Shown: piece after piece, positions 13,341 to 24,833 of the stretch
Layout: each line of letters starts with the position of its first letter
How positions within the stretch are numbered: the stretch's first letter is position 1
Source of the DNA: Leucaena leucocephala
Taxonomy: Eukaryota > Streptophyta > Magnoliopsida > Fabales > Fabaceae
Direction of reading: 5' to 3'
DNA length: 64,000 bases
Assembly: GCA_037074615.1 (NCBI GenBank)
Contig: CM073542.1
Coordinates: forward strand, 23,445,568 to 23,509,567
Translations under genes and position numbers: made by a program
The notes under the pieces: model-generated
Seen by the model: the letters and a program-made list of their open reading frames with translations, nothing else
Told to the model about the DNA's origin: nothing
Database searches by the model: none

Positions 13341-13717
13341 CACGTGGCGACACTCCTAACGTAGAGACCACATGATCATCATGCCCCCTATAGTAGCGTA
13401 TCACTCTGATTTCACTGTGCGACTAACGTTACTTAAACATCCCAGTGCAAAAAACGGTCGAGTTTTGTGGGCCACGTGACATATTACCATTGGGTGGGCC
13501 AAAAATTCCCATGTGGTGGGTCCCCCGCGCCCTTCTTCTTTCTCCTCCTTCTCCTCTTCACTGACATAAACCCTAAGACCCCATCTCTCCATGGTTCATC
13601 GTCCTCCTCCAACTTGCGTTAAAATGTGGTCCCCATCCTTCTCTGTCCGCTGGCTTCTGTCGCTGCCACAATGTGGGTCCCTCTCCCTCGTTCCTCTCAA
13701 TGCCTCCATAAATAAAA
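13341..13717 (+). promoter_or_regulatory. GH17 glucanase promoter with G-boxes and TATA
   Basis: Palindromic CACGTG G-boxes stand at 13341-13346 and 13473-13478, with a third at 13829-13834 inside the probable 5' leader. CATAAATAAA at 13708-13717 is a suitable TATA element about 150 bases before the ATG at 13862, so transcription probably begins near 13740. G-boxes bind bZIP and bHLH factors and often mark light, ABA or stress control. The motif positions are observed; their activity is inferred. Confidence 0.5.
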
Positions 13718-13861
13718 AGAGCACCATTTTCTCATTTCCACTCACACAAACAAACCCACCTCGCTAATCCCAGTCAGAAATTGCAGCGCAAAAGCTTCCA
13801 CATTCCCTCCCTCCCTCCAAATCCCAGTCACGTGCTCTGTTCCGACGGCCAGAACCAGAGC

Positions 13862-16122
13862 ATGAAGCCCCTCATTGTCTCCGCCATCTTCTTCCTCATT
13901 TCGCTCCTCTCTTTTGCAGGTAACGTCTTGTTTGGAAGCTTCACAAGTCGCATTGTGCTTAATGGAGTTTTGTTCATTTTTGTGTGGTTTTCTTAACAAT
14001 GCTAATGAGGTTGTGGTTTTTTCCCTTCTTATAGACGCTGGTTCCATAGGGGTGAACTATGGTCGTGTGGCGAACAATCTTCCTTCGGCGACGAAGGTGG
14101 TTCAGCTGATGAAATCTCAGGGAATAGAGCGCACGAAGGTTTACGACACTGACCCTGCCGTTCTGAAAGCATTATCCGGTTCCGGTATCAAGGTCACTGT
14201 AGATCTACCCAACGAGCAACTCTTCATGGCGGCTAAAAAGCCCTCGTTTGCTTACTCATGGGTACAGAGAAACGTCGCCGTTTACCACCCTCACACGCAG
14301 ATCGAAGCCATTGCCGTCGGTAACGAAGTGTTCGTGGATCCACATGGCACCACCAAGTTCCTCGTGCCCGCCATGAAAAACATTCAGCAAGCTCTCGTCA
14401 AGTACAATCTTCACAGCGATATCAAGGTTTCTTCCCCCATTGCACTCAGTGCTCTGGGAAACTCGTACCCTGCTTCAGCTGGGTCATTCCGACCCGAACT
14501 CATTGAACCCGTTTTCAAGCCCCTTTTGGCCTTTCTGCGCCAGACCGGGTCGTATCTTATGGTGAACGTGTACCCTTTTTTCGCATACGAGTCCAACGCT
14601 GACGTGATCTCTTTAGACTACGCGTTGTTCAGGAACAACCCGGGTCTGGTGGATCCGGGTAACGGGTTGAGGTACTACAACCTCTTCGACGCTCAAATCG
14701 ACGCCGTTTTCGCCGCTCTTTCTGCTCTGAAATATGATGACCTTAAGGTCGTTGTCACCGAAACAGGATGGCCCTCTGTGGGAGAGAAGAATGAGGTGGG
14801 TGCAAGCGTAGAGAACGCCGCTGCTTACAACGGCAATCTCGTCCGTAAGATCCTCACCGGTGGTGGGACCCCCCTGAGACCCAAAGCGGATCTCACCGTT
14901 TATTTGTTCGCAATGTTCAACGAGAACCAGAAGCCGGGCCCCAAATCGGAGAGGAACTTCGGTTTGTTCTACCCTAATCAGAAGAAGGTCTACGACATAC
15001 CCTTAACCGTGGAAGGTCTCCAACACTACCATGGGCAACCGTCATCTTCATCGTCGTCATCTCCGACTCCGGCCAGCGGTGGTCAGCCGAAAACGTCGCC
15101 GACTCCCGCTGCTCCCATCAACGGCGGAGGGGTGTCGAAGAGCACAATGGCGACCTCGTGGTGTGTGGCAAACCCGGATGCCGGAAGAGAGAAGTTGCAG
15201 GCGGCTCTAGACTATGCTTGTGGTGAGGGAGGTGCTGATTGCCGTCAGATTCAGCCAGGCGCCACGTGTTTCGATCCTAACACTCTCGAGTCACACGCGT
15301 CGTATGCTTTCAACAGTTACTACCAAGCGAAGGCACGCGCGGGTGGTAGCTGCTACTTTGGAGGAGCGGCATACGTGGTCACGCAACAGCCTAGTAAGTA
15401 CCCTATCGAAACCCTTCTTTTAACCTCTAGTGCAGAAGCAGTATATCTCGGTAGATTCTGATCAGGGCTTAGATTAGAAAAGTGGAACCCTCAAATACTA
15501 ACGTGAGCAGGGGTGGCTGACATTGTGTTCATAAGTCCACGACAGGTGGTCAGTGGAAACGTCAAAAAGGCACGTGATAGGGTTGACAGAGGGGGAATCT
15601 TTTGGTATGACGTGGCTTGACTTTGTTGGGGGTAGTGTAACCTTTTGGGCGGCATGATCATTAGCCTAATAGTAGTACCGAAGAATAATGTCTTTTACTT
15701 CTCAAACTCGTGTTACCGAGGGTAAATTTAATATACCGCGTTCATGAAAACGCGGGAACATAAATAAATGGGTGAAATTTCCTAGGACTGTTTTTAATCC
15801 CAACGGTAAATTTTAATAATAGTATATGAGAGTTTAAGGAAAAGTGGAAATGGCGAAATACAGTGGGCTGACAGATCTGAGAGTCAAAAAGATGGAGTTG
15901 TCTGTCACTTTGTGTCATGAACATTGGATTCCAAAATGACCTTTTGGGAAGAAAAGACCAACTTGATTTCCGATTTTTAGTATTTGTTTATTCTTGTGTA
16001 ACAGGGATGAGTTATTCTTGGGGGAGTTCCATAATTTTGTCGTTACTATTTTTATATGGTAGTAATAACGTGAAATTATTTGGGTGTCTGCAGGATATGG
16101 AGCCTGTGAGTTTCCAGCTTGA
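13862..16122 (+). CDS. Glucan endo-1,3-beta-glucosidase, GH17 with C-terminal X8 domain
   Basis: Three exons (13862-13919, 14035-15393, 16094-16122) give 481 aa. Residues 1-22 are a signal peptide (MKPLIVSAIFFLISLLSF). The mature start GSIGVNYGR is the classic GH17 opening. Glu117 in AVGNEVF is the expected acid/base and Glu262 in VTETGWPS the expected nucleophile. A Ser/Pro/Thr-rich linker (about 365-392) leads to an X8/CBM43 callose-binding domain beginning at TSWCVANPD (Trp395, Cys396). The last 9 residues (RYGACEFPA) lie in exon 3; they supply the final X8 cysteine, which confirms the 700-base second intron. There is no hydrophobic GPI-attachment tail after this domain, so a secreted wall enzyme is most likely. 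It should hydrolyse callose-type beta-1,3-glucan. Reading through the second intron adds an unrelated tail ending at 15461, which I treat as unspliced sequence. Confidence 0.93.
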
Positions 16123-17408
16123 TATTCCAGTGAAGAGAACTGACATATATGATATACATTTACACATTTGGGCTGATGTTGCTGTGTAAAAAGTGAGGAG
16201 TTGTGTTTAAAAGGGAGGGTTAGGATGGGAATAGTGGGAGAAATTTATCAAGTGTGGCTCTCCGATGATATTTTTTTTTGGAGTTTGGGAATGTTAGGAA
16301 TAATGAAAGGTTATATTTGGGGAGGGTAGGTAGTGTATTAACTGGAATCCACTTTGTACTAATATATGTTCACTTGGTTGTTCTCCTTTACGTTATATCT
16401 TCATGTTGAGTTCTTCCTCTCTTGTTGCCTATGCAATGTCTGGAATAGGGATCCCGTTTCCTTCAACATCCCAGTCTTCATTTCTCTCACTCTCAGAATC
16501 TAATATTTACCACTAGATTTTTTATTTCTCTCAATTTAATCTCTGCCATCAGATCCAAAAATTGATAGATTATTAATATAAGATTTTAATCTATTTTATA
16601 TTTCATATTTATTATTTTTAAAAAATAATTATATAACTTATAAGCTTATATAATTATAATATAATGTTATATATAAATATTATAGAGAAAATTTATTTTT
16701 TTTAATTTATTTAAATTAATTAATTAGATATTATATTAAAGATTGAATTTAAGGATTCAATAGAGTATTAATTGAGTATTTGTACATGTTAAATATAATT
16801 AAATATAAAATATATTTTTTAATATTTAATATATAAGTTAGTTAAATTAATTAATATGATATATTTTTTTAAAATATTTTAATTATTTTTTTAAATTTTT
16901 TTTCTTTTATAAAATTATTATTGTTGATGGAATAATAAAGAGGGTAATTTGTAAAAAAGTTAATAAAATATAAAAAATATATTTTATATTTATAATTAAA
17001 ATCAATTCTATAATTAAATTTTATATTAAAAGAAAGTATTTCAAGTAAGTATTAAGAAAGAAACAATAGACAAATGCATATGAATGTATCACTCTTACTA
17101 TTAAAGTTTATTTTAATTTTAAATATAATTTTTTAAAAATATTTATATATAATTATATATATTAAAGGATTTCTATTAAGGGTAATTTGTATATATATGA
17201 TTAAATAGAAATATTATAGAGAAATTAATATATAATTATTATAAATAAATAATTTAATTAATTTTTTAATTTATTTAAATTGATTAAATAGATTTTATAT
17301 TAAAAATTATAATATTATTAAAGAATGATGGAAGTAGGTTGGATGATGTTGAAGTCAAGAGACAAGGGTGGAGATTTTATGGAATGTGTTGGCATTCCAT
17401 GTGGCTCT
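16123..17408. other. 3' UTR of glucanase and AT-rich intergenic DNA
   Basis: The stretch to about 16400 is compatible with the 3' UTR. From 16600 to 17040 the sequence is nearly pure A+T and contains a very decayed relative of the Stowaway-like family (TTAAATTAATTAATATGATA around 16853). No gene is seen. Confidence 0.5.
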
Positions 17409-17626
17409 TTCTCTCTCTCTGTTTTTTTTTATCTATTCAATTTATTAAAATTTTATTTAATTATATTTAGATCTGACCTGCGTTGTGTACCTAGTTATAA
17501 TAGGTGAATCTTCTAATGAGAATTTTTCTATATACGTTAAGATTTAAACTCAAAATCTCACTTAAATGATATCAAACTATTTACTATTTGAACTAACTTT
17601 TTACTGAGTTTCCTCGCATATTTGGA
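17409..17626 (-). mobile_element. SINE family 3, copy 1
   Basis: The element is bounded by a perfect 13-bp direct repeat, TCCATGTGGCTCT, at 17396-17408 and 17627-17639. The minus strand has a head with TAGTTCAAATAGTAAAT, then GAGTTTAAATCTTAACG (B-box-like), and ends in a run of A residues. It shares its body (on the plus strand TCTTCTAATGAGAATTTT) with 49417-49601. Size, tail, internal promoter-like motif and duplication are those of a tRNA-derived SINE. Confidence 0.8.
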
Positions 17627-17639
17627 TCCATGTGGCTCT

Positions 17640-19884
17640 CTTTAACCAAAAGGGATGGGTGTAGGAGATAATGTCGGATGATGCCCCAAACTACAATGTT
17701 GTTTCCTTTTGATTGTCTTATCATGGATTGCTCAAAAGTATAGAGTATTCCTAAGACGACTATGATTCTTATAATTTGAGTATCAATCTTGCTTTTCTTT
17801 CCCTTATTAGTAAATTTGTTATTTTAAAATCTAATTCGAGTTAAAAGGTTAAATTAATAAATTGGTAAGTTAATCTCTTGACTTGACTGATCTAATTAAA
17901 AATTTTGTATAAAGATTGACTGAGTTAAATTTTATATATTTTTTTCTCATTATGTATTGAAGTAATGCCATTTTAAATAAAAGAAAAGTAATAATATGTC
18001 AAATTTGTACTTAAATAACTATTTTATTAAATTGTGTGATTTATATATAAATATTCTATTTATTTATAGATTAATACTTTTTAATTTAAATATTATTCAT
18101 TTTAAGGTTGTTTGTTAATGTGTATATTTTAGTTAAATTAAATTATTTTAATTCAGATTTGGTTTATCTCTGTTTAAAATTGTAGTTGAATCATTAACCT
18201 TTGAACCACTATTTTAAGAAGTTTAATGACCAGTCTAATTTTTAGTACTTTAAACCAATATAAAATTTAGAAAAAAAAATGAAGATTTATATTATTATTA
18301 GTCTTTTTATTAATTTTATTTATTACTTATCTATACATAAACTAAAGTTTAACGAAATTATATGTATATAATTATTCAAAGTTTATGGGAGTTATATATA
18401 TAAAAAATAAAATTTATTCATTTAAAAATTTAGTGTGGTTTATTATTAAAATTTTAATTATTTATATATAATTCAACATATAATGTATAAAAAATTGTAC
18501 AGAAGAATGGAGGGGAGATTTGAGAATATAGAATCCAGTGAGAATGTAAGAGGAAAAGGCGATTGAGAAAGTGGGGTGACAGCAGATCGCGGAATCTAAT
18601 GTGTTTTTTTTTTCCCCAACAAAAGCTGCTCCAACATGTAATAATGCACTTGCATACCATATCCATATCCATATCCATATCCATATCCACTGCCTTTTTA
18701 TTCATTCCCATAAATATTCTCATTATTCATTTATTACTCACATATTCTTATTTTAATCATTGGCCCCTCCAACCTGTTCTTATTTTCACTTCCTCGTTCG
18801 CCTCACATAATTCCTCTTCTATTCATTTCACCATTTCTTTCTACTTCCTTTGTTGGGGTTTTATACATTTTTTTATTTTTTTTACAAAAAAAAGTATACA
18901 GAGTTGAACTGATTTATAATATAAATGGATATAAAATTTCTTTTTTTTTTTAAACGATACTAATATTAGATAGAATAAATTATCAATTATTTTTAAATAT
19001 AAATTTAAATATTTAAGAGTTAAGATTTTTTTATGAAAATCATAACTAAAATTAATATAAAATAATATTTTTTAAATATAAAATATAATATAAATAATTA
19101 TATATTTTATTCTTTTATTAATTAAACTTATAGATGAGTTGTCTTATATATTTATTAAAAATATACTACATTCTTCATAATTGCTGGGCCCAGGAGTGCA
19201 TTGCAAGGGTAAAATGCTCCACTTTTGTTCACCAAAAACACATTTTAGGAATGGAAGGAGGAGGGGAATGTAAATGGCTTATACTTTTATTTTTAATATT
19301 TTAAATTATTTTAATTCTATAAAAAAATTAAAAAATAAAATAATAGAAATAAAAATAAAATATTTTAAATTATTTATTTAAGTTATAAAATTCTTAAATA
19401 ACTTTAACCCTTCTTATATTATAAAAAAATATTTTAGATCATTTTACTTTAAGTTATACAAATATGTATATATAAATTCTATATCTATTTTAAGCTAATT
19501 TTATTTTTATTTCTATTTTTATTTTTATAAAAAAAAAACTTTTACACCCTACTAAACATATAGTTAATTTACGAAATAGGACGTTAGGAAAACAAACTAT
19601 TGAAGGATCCTCTGACAGATAAATGGGAAGTACATCAAATAGATTTATAAAAAAAATTCTACATGATTGAAATTATTGCCGTGTTTTTTAAATTACAACA
19701 ATTGTAACTTTAATATTAAGGGTAAATTAATTTTTTTTAATTTTATATATATTTATTTTTCACATTATTCCCAAAATACAATTTTCTCAAGAAATGGAAT
19801 CCACAAACCTAGTAGATAAGGGTGACAGAAAGACAATGAATTGCAAAAAGTAACCATAAAATTCTACCAACCATTCTCTCATCT
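17640..19884. other. AT-rich intergenic DNA with a hexamer microsatellite
   Basis: No gene is supported. A (CCATAT)n tract of about 5.5 units runs from 18657 to 18689. In two frames it makes low-complexity Ile-Ser or Met-Asp repeats inside small open frames, which are therefore discounted. Confidence 0.55.
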
Positions 19885-20305
19885 AAGGGCATGTTTGAAT
19901 TAATTTTTAGAGAATAGATTTTAGGAAGAATATATTTTAAAAATAAAGATATTTAGATAATTAGTAGTAGAATCACTTTTTATATTGATAAATTACTAAA
20001 AATTATATGATTTGATTGAAAGTATGAGAGATGAGAGAGGGTAGAGAAGAAAGAGAAGAGAAGAGAGAGTGTAGAGAAAATAGATGAGAAAGGAGAGAAG
20101 GTATAAGAAAAAGTAGAGGTAAGATAATAATTTGATAGTTTATAAGTTCTTTTACTGTTCTAAAAGTTAGTTTTAGTAGTTTATTCAAAATCATAGTTTT
20201 GATTAAAATTATTTCTAGACAAATATGACTGTTTGTTTAAAATTTTTTAAACTAAAATTTTACTTATTTTTTTTTTAAACTAAGGTGCCTAACAGGCACT
20301 AAAGG
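19885..20305. mobile_element. MITE with GA-rich core, copy 1
   Basis: The element begins GGGCATGTTTGAATT and ends with the reverse complement of GTGCCTGTTAGGCAC. Its centre is a long purine tract (AGAGATGAGAGAGGGTAGAG and similar, about 20030-20120) followed by AAAGTAGAGGTAAGATAATA. The same order occurs at 35601-36060 and 38328-38765. The GCNTGTTTGG-type ends suggest a non-autonomous hAT element; superfamily assignment is tentative. Confidence 0.6.
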
Positions 20306-21735
20306 CCAATTTTATACCCTAAAAGTGTACCCTCCCTTTTTATTTTCATTAATCATTAAATAAATATAATAATTTTTGGCCTTTTCATTTTAGATGAAGC
20401 CATGTGACACAAGCGTCATACAGTAACACAAAGAGCAGTTATATTAGTTATATACTATTGTCACAGATAATCTAAGCTATTTAGAGTTGGGAACATGTTT
20501 GGAAGGACAATGATAAATATATTTCATGTAATTTTTTATTCACACTTTTTTCTTCTGCATCAACTTTACTTTCGTTCACGTTATTAGGTAGCGCTTAATT
20601 TATGCTTTAATACGACCATCATTTTTAACTAATCACACATAAAAAACAAGATCCTTTTGTTCACCAAAATTCTAACATATAGACCATTCAGATCCATGTT
20701 TCTCTTCTAAAGGCCTTCCACTTTCTAACTAATATTTATCAATTATTCCAAAGTCTAGTTACGTAATGCTTATTTATCTATTTTTAATAAAATTTCAAAT
20801 AATAATAATAATAATGAATATGTACGTGCTAACATGTTAGTGTCAATAATCATTTTTTGAGCATGAGAATTATTTGTCATAACGAGCTCTTGAGACTTTG
20901 AAATTATTGCATAAGATTTTTTATTACAAGATAATCAATGGTTGTTATTTAATTGAACAATTAGATTATAATTAATAAATATATAAGTCGTCTCCCTACA
21001 TAAAGCTTCGCTTTCCATTATGCATTTCAATGTTTATAAATAAAATAGAATAATTATGCAATTTACGGAATGGTGATTTTATATGTTATTTAAGAGGCTA
21101 GAGATCAAATTCTTCCGGATTCCCTTCTGGCCAGTACCCATTGTCTATGGTTCTATTGTTTGTGATATACTAGCTCACAATTTGTGTCCAAAAACTGACA
21201 GCTTAAGATTTTTCATTTTATTTTTAGTGTTAATCATCTCAAAAGGGTCTTTTACTTATTCATTTATTTGAATGTTGTTTAGCCACCAAGGGGAAGGGGA
21301 TTAAATCTAATGGAAGGGTCTAATCCCTCATAAAATAATGAACGAAGGTTCAACAATAACACCTGAAAGAGATCCAAACATTTAATGGCTATAATAGTAC
21401 TTTGAATAAGATTACCTCCTCTTCCTATTTTATAACAAGACACTTTCCAAAACAAATCCAAACATTAGTTCACACATACATAAACCTATTCCTCCCCACA
21501 ATTTTTGTAGTGAAAGATTTCTCTCCTTCATCTAAATCACTTTAGAGATATTATTTATATTTAAGTGTGCACAAGAAACCACCGCACACACAAAACACTC
21601 CACTTATATAAAACACTCAGAAAAGGGAGCGCAAGAATATCTGAGCATCTGCTATATCCAAAGAAACTGAGCAAGTATCAACATTTTAGATATAGGTTTC
21701 CACATATACATAACAACCCAAAAAGGCTGTTCATA
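20306..21735. other. AT-rich intergenic DNA, 3' flank of TMEM256 gene
   Basis: No gene is seen. The last few hundred bases before 21736 are less AT-biased and should include the 3' UTR of the minus-strand TMEM256 gene. Confidence 0.5.
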
Positions 21736-23847
21736 TCAGAAAAGTAAGCTTCCCCAAGCAGCCATGAATGCAAACCCGCCGAATGGAGCCAATCTTCCAT
21801 ATTTTCTGTCTTCATAAAATGCAGTAGTATAACACCTGAAAATGTTCAACATATAATTTAAATATCTTCAATGACACATTCAAAGCGAACATGCAATACT
21901 TATTTACTTCTCTTTGTTAAAACTTTTAGCAGAAAACTTAGCAAGCAATTACATCAAACGGTTAGAAGCTAGTCCTATTTGTTGAGCAGTGGATAAATAA
22001 ACCAACGAAATCCTTCAGCTGTAGCACTGAAGTAAAGTTTCTTGGTCGTTATTGACATGAAAGGTATCTTTGACGACTTCAAATTACCCCCCCACTAAAA
22101 GTTGTGTTGGTGGTTAAATTCTAATAAACTTATTTGAAATTATCCTTAAGATGATATCAGAGCCTTCATAGATATGGATCCCAGAGTTTGATCTTTGCCA
22201 TGTCTATTGTCTAAAGTAAAATTAAATTTTGGCAACATGCATGGTGAGCTTATGTTTTGTCCACATTTCAAGCCAAAGGGCTTTTATTTCGCATGGGTTT
22301 GCTAAAGATTGATATAAGTCATTCATAGGCCAATAATCACATTACCACAAAAGCTTTTGTGATGAAATGATCCTTTACATGTGGTTAATAACCCAACAAC
22401 CAAGTGCAACATATATTAAGCATGTAATTTCTTCCCAATGTCAGATTTCTAACATAATTATTTAGCCATTCAAAATAGATATAATCCCTATCTATCATAG
22501 ATTCTTGGTTTCGTCACCTTCACATCATATATTTCCCCCTCCCTGCCTCTCTTTCAGTGAGTTCTCAAGAAACCCTCTTTGATTGATTCCGAGATTTATG
22601 AAGCTCCGCATTTCGCAATGTGAATTATTTCATTCATTCGACCCTGATCACTAATTTTATATTCTACGCAGCATTTGACTCTGCTAGACTAAAGCGTGTG
22701 TACCCTAATATTCCTGAAGTCCTTTACAACTTCATATTTTACTTAAACTACAGATGTCACATTGCATAACATTATGTTTATTTGTTTCTTTCCTTCATAA
22801 TTTGAGACAAATGATTATAGATGCACCCATTGCCAAGGCAAATGAAATCAGGCCATGCCTCCTTGAAGGTGCCTCACAATTGAGCATAAGCACGTGGCAG
22901 CAATTTTTCAAGGACTCTGTGTTCCCATGATCATTACGGACTTTAAGCTTAACTCAGTAATGATTCAAGTGACTAAATCTATATAACATGTCATATAACT
23001 ATCTAAACTCTAGAACAGCGACAAAACATTTCCTTCATTGTCCGAAGAGAAGAAAAAAGAAGCACTTTCTTTGTTCGTCATTGTTTGCATAAGAATGTGA
23101 ACTCAGTATCCGGAAAGGGATAAAAAAGTTGACATCATGAAATTTGTTCTTAACATCAAGCTCCAAACAACAAATCATTTCTGAAAATTAGTTTGGATTT
23201 AAAAGGAGAACAATATTTAATTATCAGCTGGGGGGTATAGAACATAATACAAATACACAGGTAAAGCAAAAGACAGCACTTACGATCCAGAGAATAAGAG
23301 AACTCCAGTTGTTAGAAGTCCTCCGAACTGCTCAAACAGAAATATTGCATCAATAACCATAATGAATTTCAAAGGGAAGAATGAAAAACAGCTTAATTTG
23401 GGAACTCACAACATTGGGATATTTAGCAACAGGAGCAGCAACTAAGGCCGCGGTGTGAACCAAATGATAAAGCGATGCAGTATTCCAGACCTTCACATTG
23501 TTCCCAATACCAAAAAAGCAAAAGAAAGAAACAATCAATTGAAGCTTTATGATAAAACAGATCTCGTACGAGATCGAGCAATCAGAAAATGGGAAGAGAC
23601 TTCTTTGTAAGCAGGGTTTTCTGGCTTGAAGACATGGGAGCCATATGTACCCAATCCAAGTGCCGCTACCCCTGTTTCAGTGACGCAGCGAATAAAATAG
23701 TGAATTCCACGGTTCCTCTCAGAAAATTCCCAAAATTAGATCAACAGATGCAACAAGAATGGATGTAAAGAATAAGAGAAGTTTGGTGGACCGAAGGCAG
23801 AGATTACCGGAAATCGCGGCAATTTTATGCCATACTTGAGGATCCAT
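21736..23847 (-). CDS. TMEM256 homologue (DUF423 small membrane protein)
   Basis: Five minus-strand exons (23847-23808, 23671-23601, 23490-23410, 23327-23284, 21835-21736) join in phase to 111 aa, the usual size of the family. The product begins MDPQVWHKIAAISGVAALG, continues LGTYGSHVFKPENPAYKE, VWNTASLYHLVHTAALVAAP, FGGLLTTGVLLFSGSCYT and ends FGGFAFMAAWGSLLF. The GAYGSH-like first loop, the YHLVH motif and the GxxLFSGS motif are family hallmarks. About four membrane helices are expected; the family is found in bacteria and in eukaryotic membranes, but its biochemical role is not established. The donor of exon 2 is GTCTCT, a poor match beyond GT. Intron 4 is long (1,448 bases) and holds a retroelement-like remnant. 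Confidence 0.93.
22120..22330 (+). mobile_element. Possible LTR-retroelement (TRIM-like) remnant in TMEM256 intron 4
   Basis: TGATATCAGAGCC at 22152-22164 differs by one base from the primer-binding site TGGTATCAGAGCC used with initiator tRNA-Met in plant LTR elements. It follows a stretch that could be the end of an LTR (ATTATCCTTAAGA). I could not delimit two LTRs or find coding sequence, so this is a weak call. Confidence 0.3.
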
Positions 23848-24833
23848 TTGAACCATGCTTCTCTGGCTTCGTACCGAAAAGGTCAACACTCAAACGGTGA
23901 CAGAGACGAAGGAATTTACAGTAACAGATGTCTTCGCTCCACTATTTTGTGCCGGAATATTCCAGTAAGACTTTTCATCAATAAATATATAAATTATCCT
24001 AATATAAAATTTCAAAATGTATGAATTTATAAATAATCATCAGTATATATAAAATATGTTTAATTGTTTTAAATTCAACCCATCAACATAACATATAAAA
24101 ATAAAATTTAATAATTACATTCAATATATCAACTATATATAAAATAAAATAAAAAGTAGAATTATTAAATTAGTTTACTTGTTGAGGTCAAACAACCTAC
24201 AAAGTATATTTGGTGGGTTTAATTAGTTAGGAACTATTAAATTAGTTGACTTTTGACTAATGTATGACTCACTTCCTCACCTTTTTATATTTTACTATTA
24301 TTATCCTTTTCATCCTCCTTCCTAGTCACATCCTATATGGCAAAAATATTAAGAACCCCTTTAAAATGGATGCCAACTCAGCTCCACATGGGTGTCTTAT
24401 AAAATTTATGGTGGGAGTACTTCCCGAACCCTTTCCCCCAAAACATCACTAATTCAAACTCACATCCCAAAAAAAAAAATCAACAAAAATATTGAATAAT
24501 AACAAAGATGACAAAGAGCTGGTTCAGGTTCTTCGTAGATGATGTCTCTCAATCAAGTATTCAAGAACAGTCATGACTTTGGAGTGAAATACCCATTTAA
24601 CCAACCCATGATGAAGACATACAACAGCCACACGGAGCTGAGATAGATGGAACATGCCCCAAATTCTTACATACTACTCGTACTTACATATGCTAAAATG
24701 GCCTTATTTATATTTGTAACTTGAGATGCTCAATCGGAGTTTTGAGAAGCGACATTAACAGGGCATTCATGTATAACATAAATTGCTCAAATAGGCTTCT
24801 AGCTCCTCCTTGTTTTTTTTTCCTGGTTGACGA
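23848..24833. other. Intergenic DNA upstream of TMEM256 gene
   Basis: This holds the TMEM256 promoter (no clear TATA seen) followed by AT-rich sequence. The stretch from about 24480 is the 3' flank of KCS copy A. No gene is supported. Confidence 0.45.

Noticed and set aside
13742..14047. 101-codon minus-strand open frame over the glucanase start
   Set aside because: It lies opposite the glucanase leader, exon 1 and intron 1, with no family signature.
18657..18689. Hexamer repeats as a CRISPR-like or coding repeat
   Set aside because: A simple CCATAT microsatellite without spacers, in a plant genome; the apparent peptide repeats are by-products.
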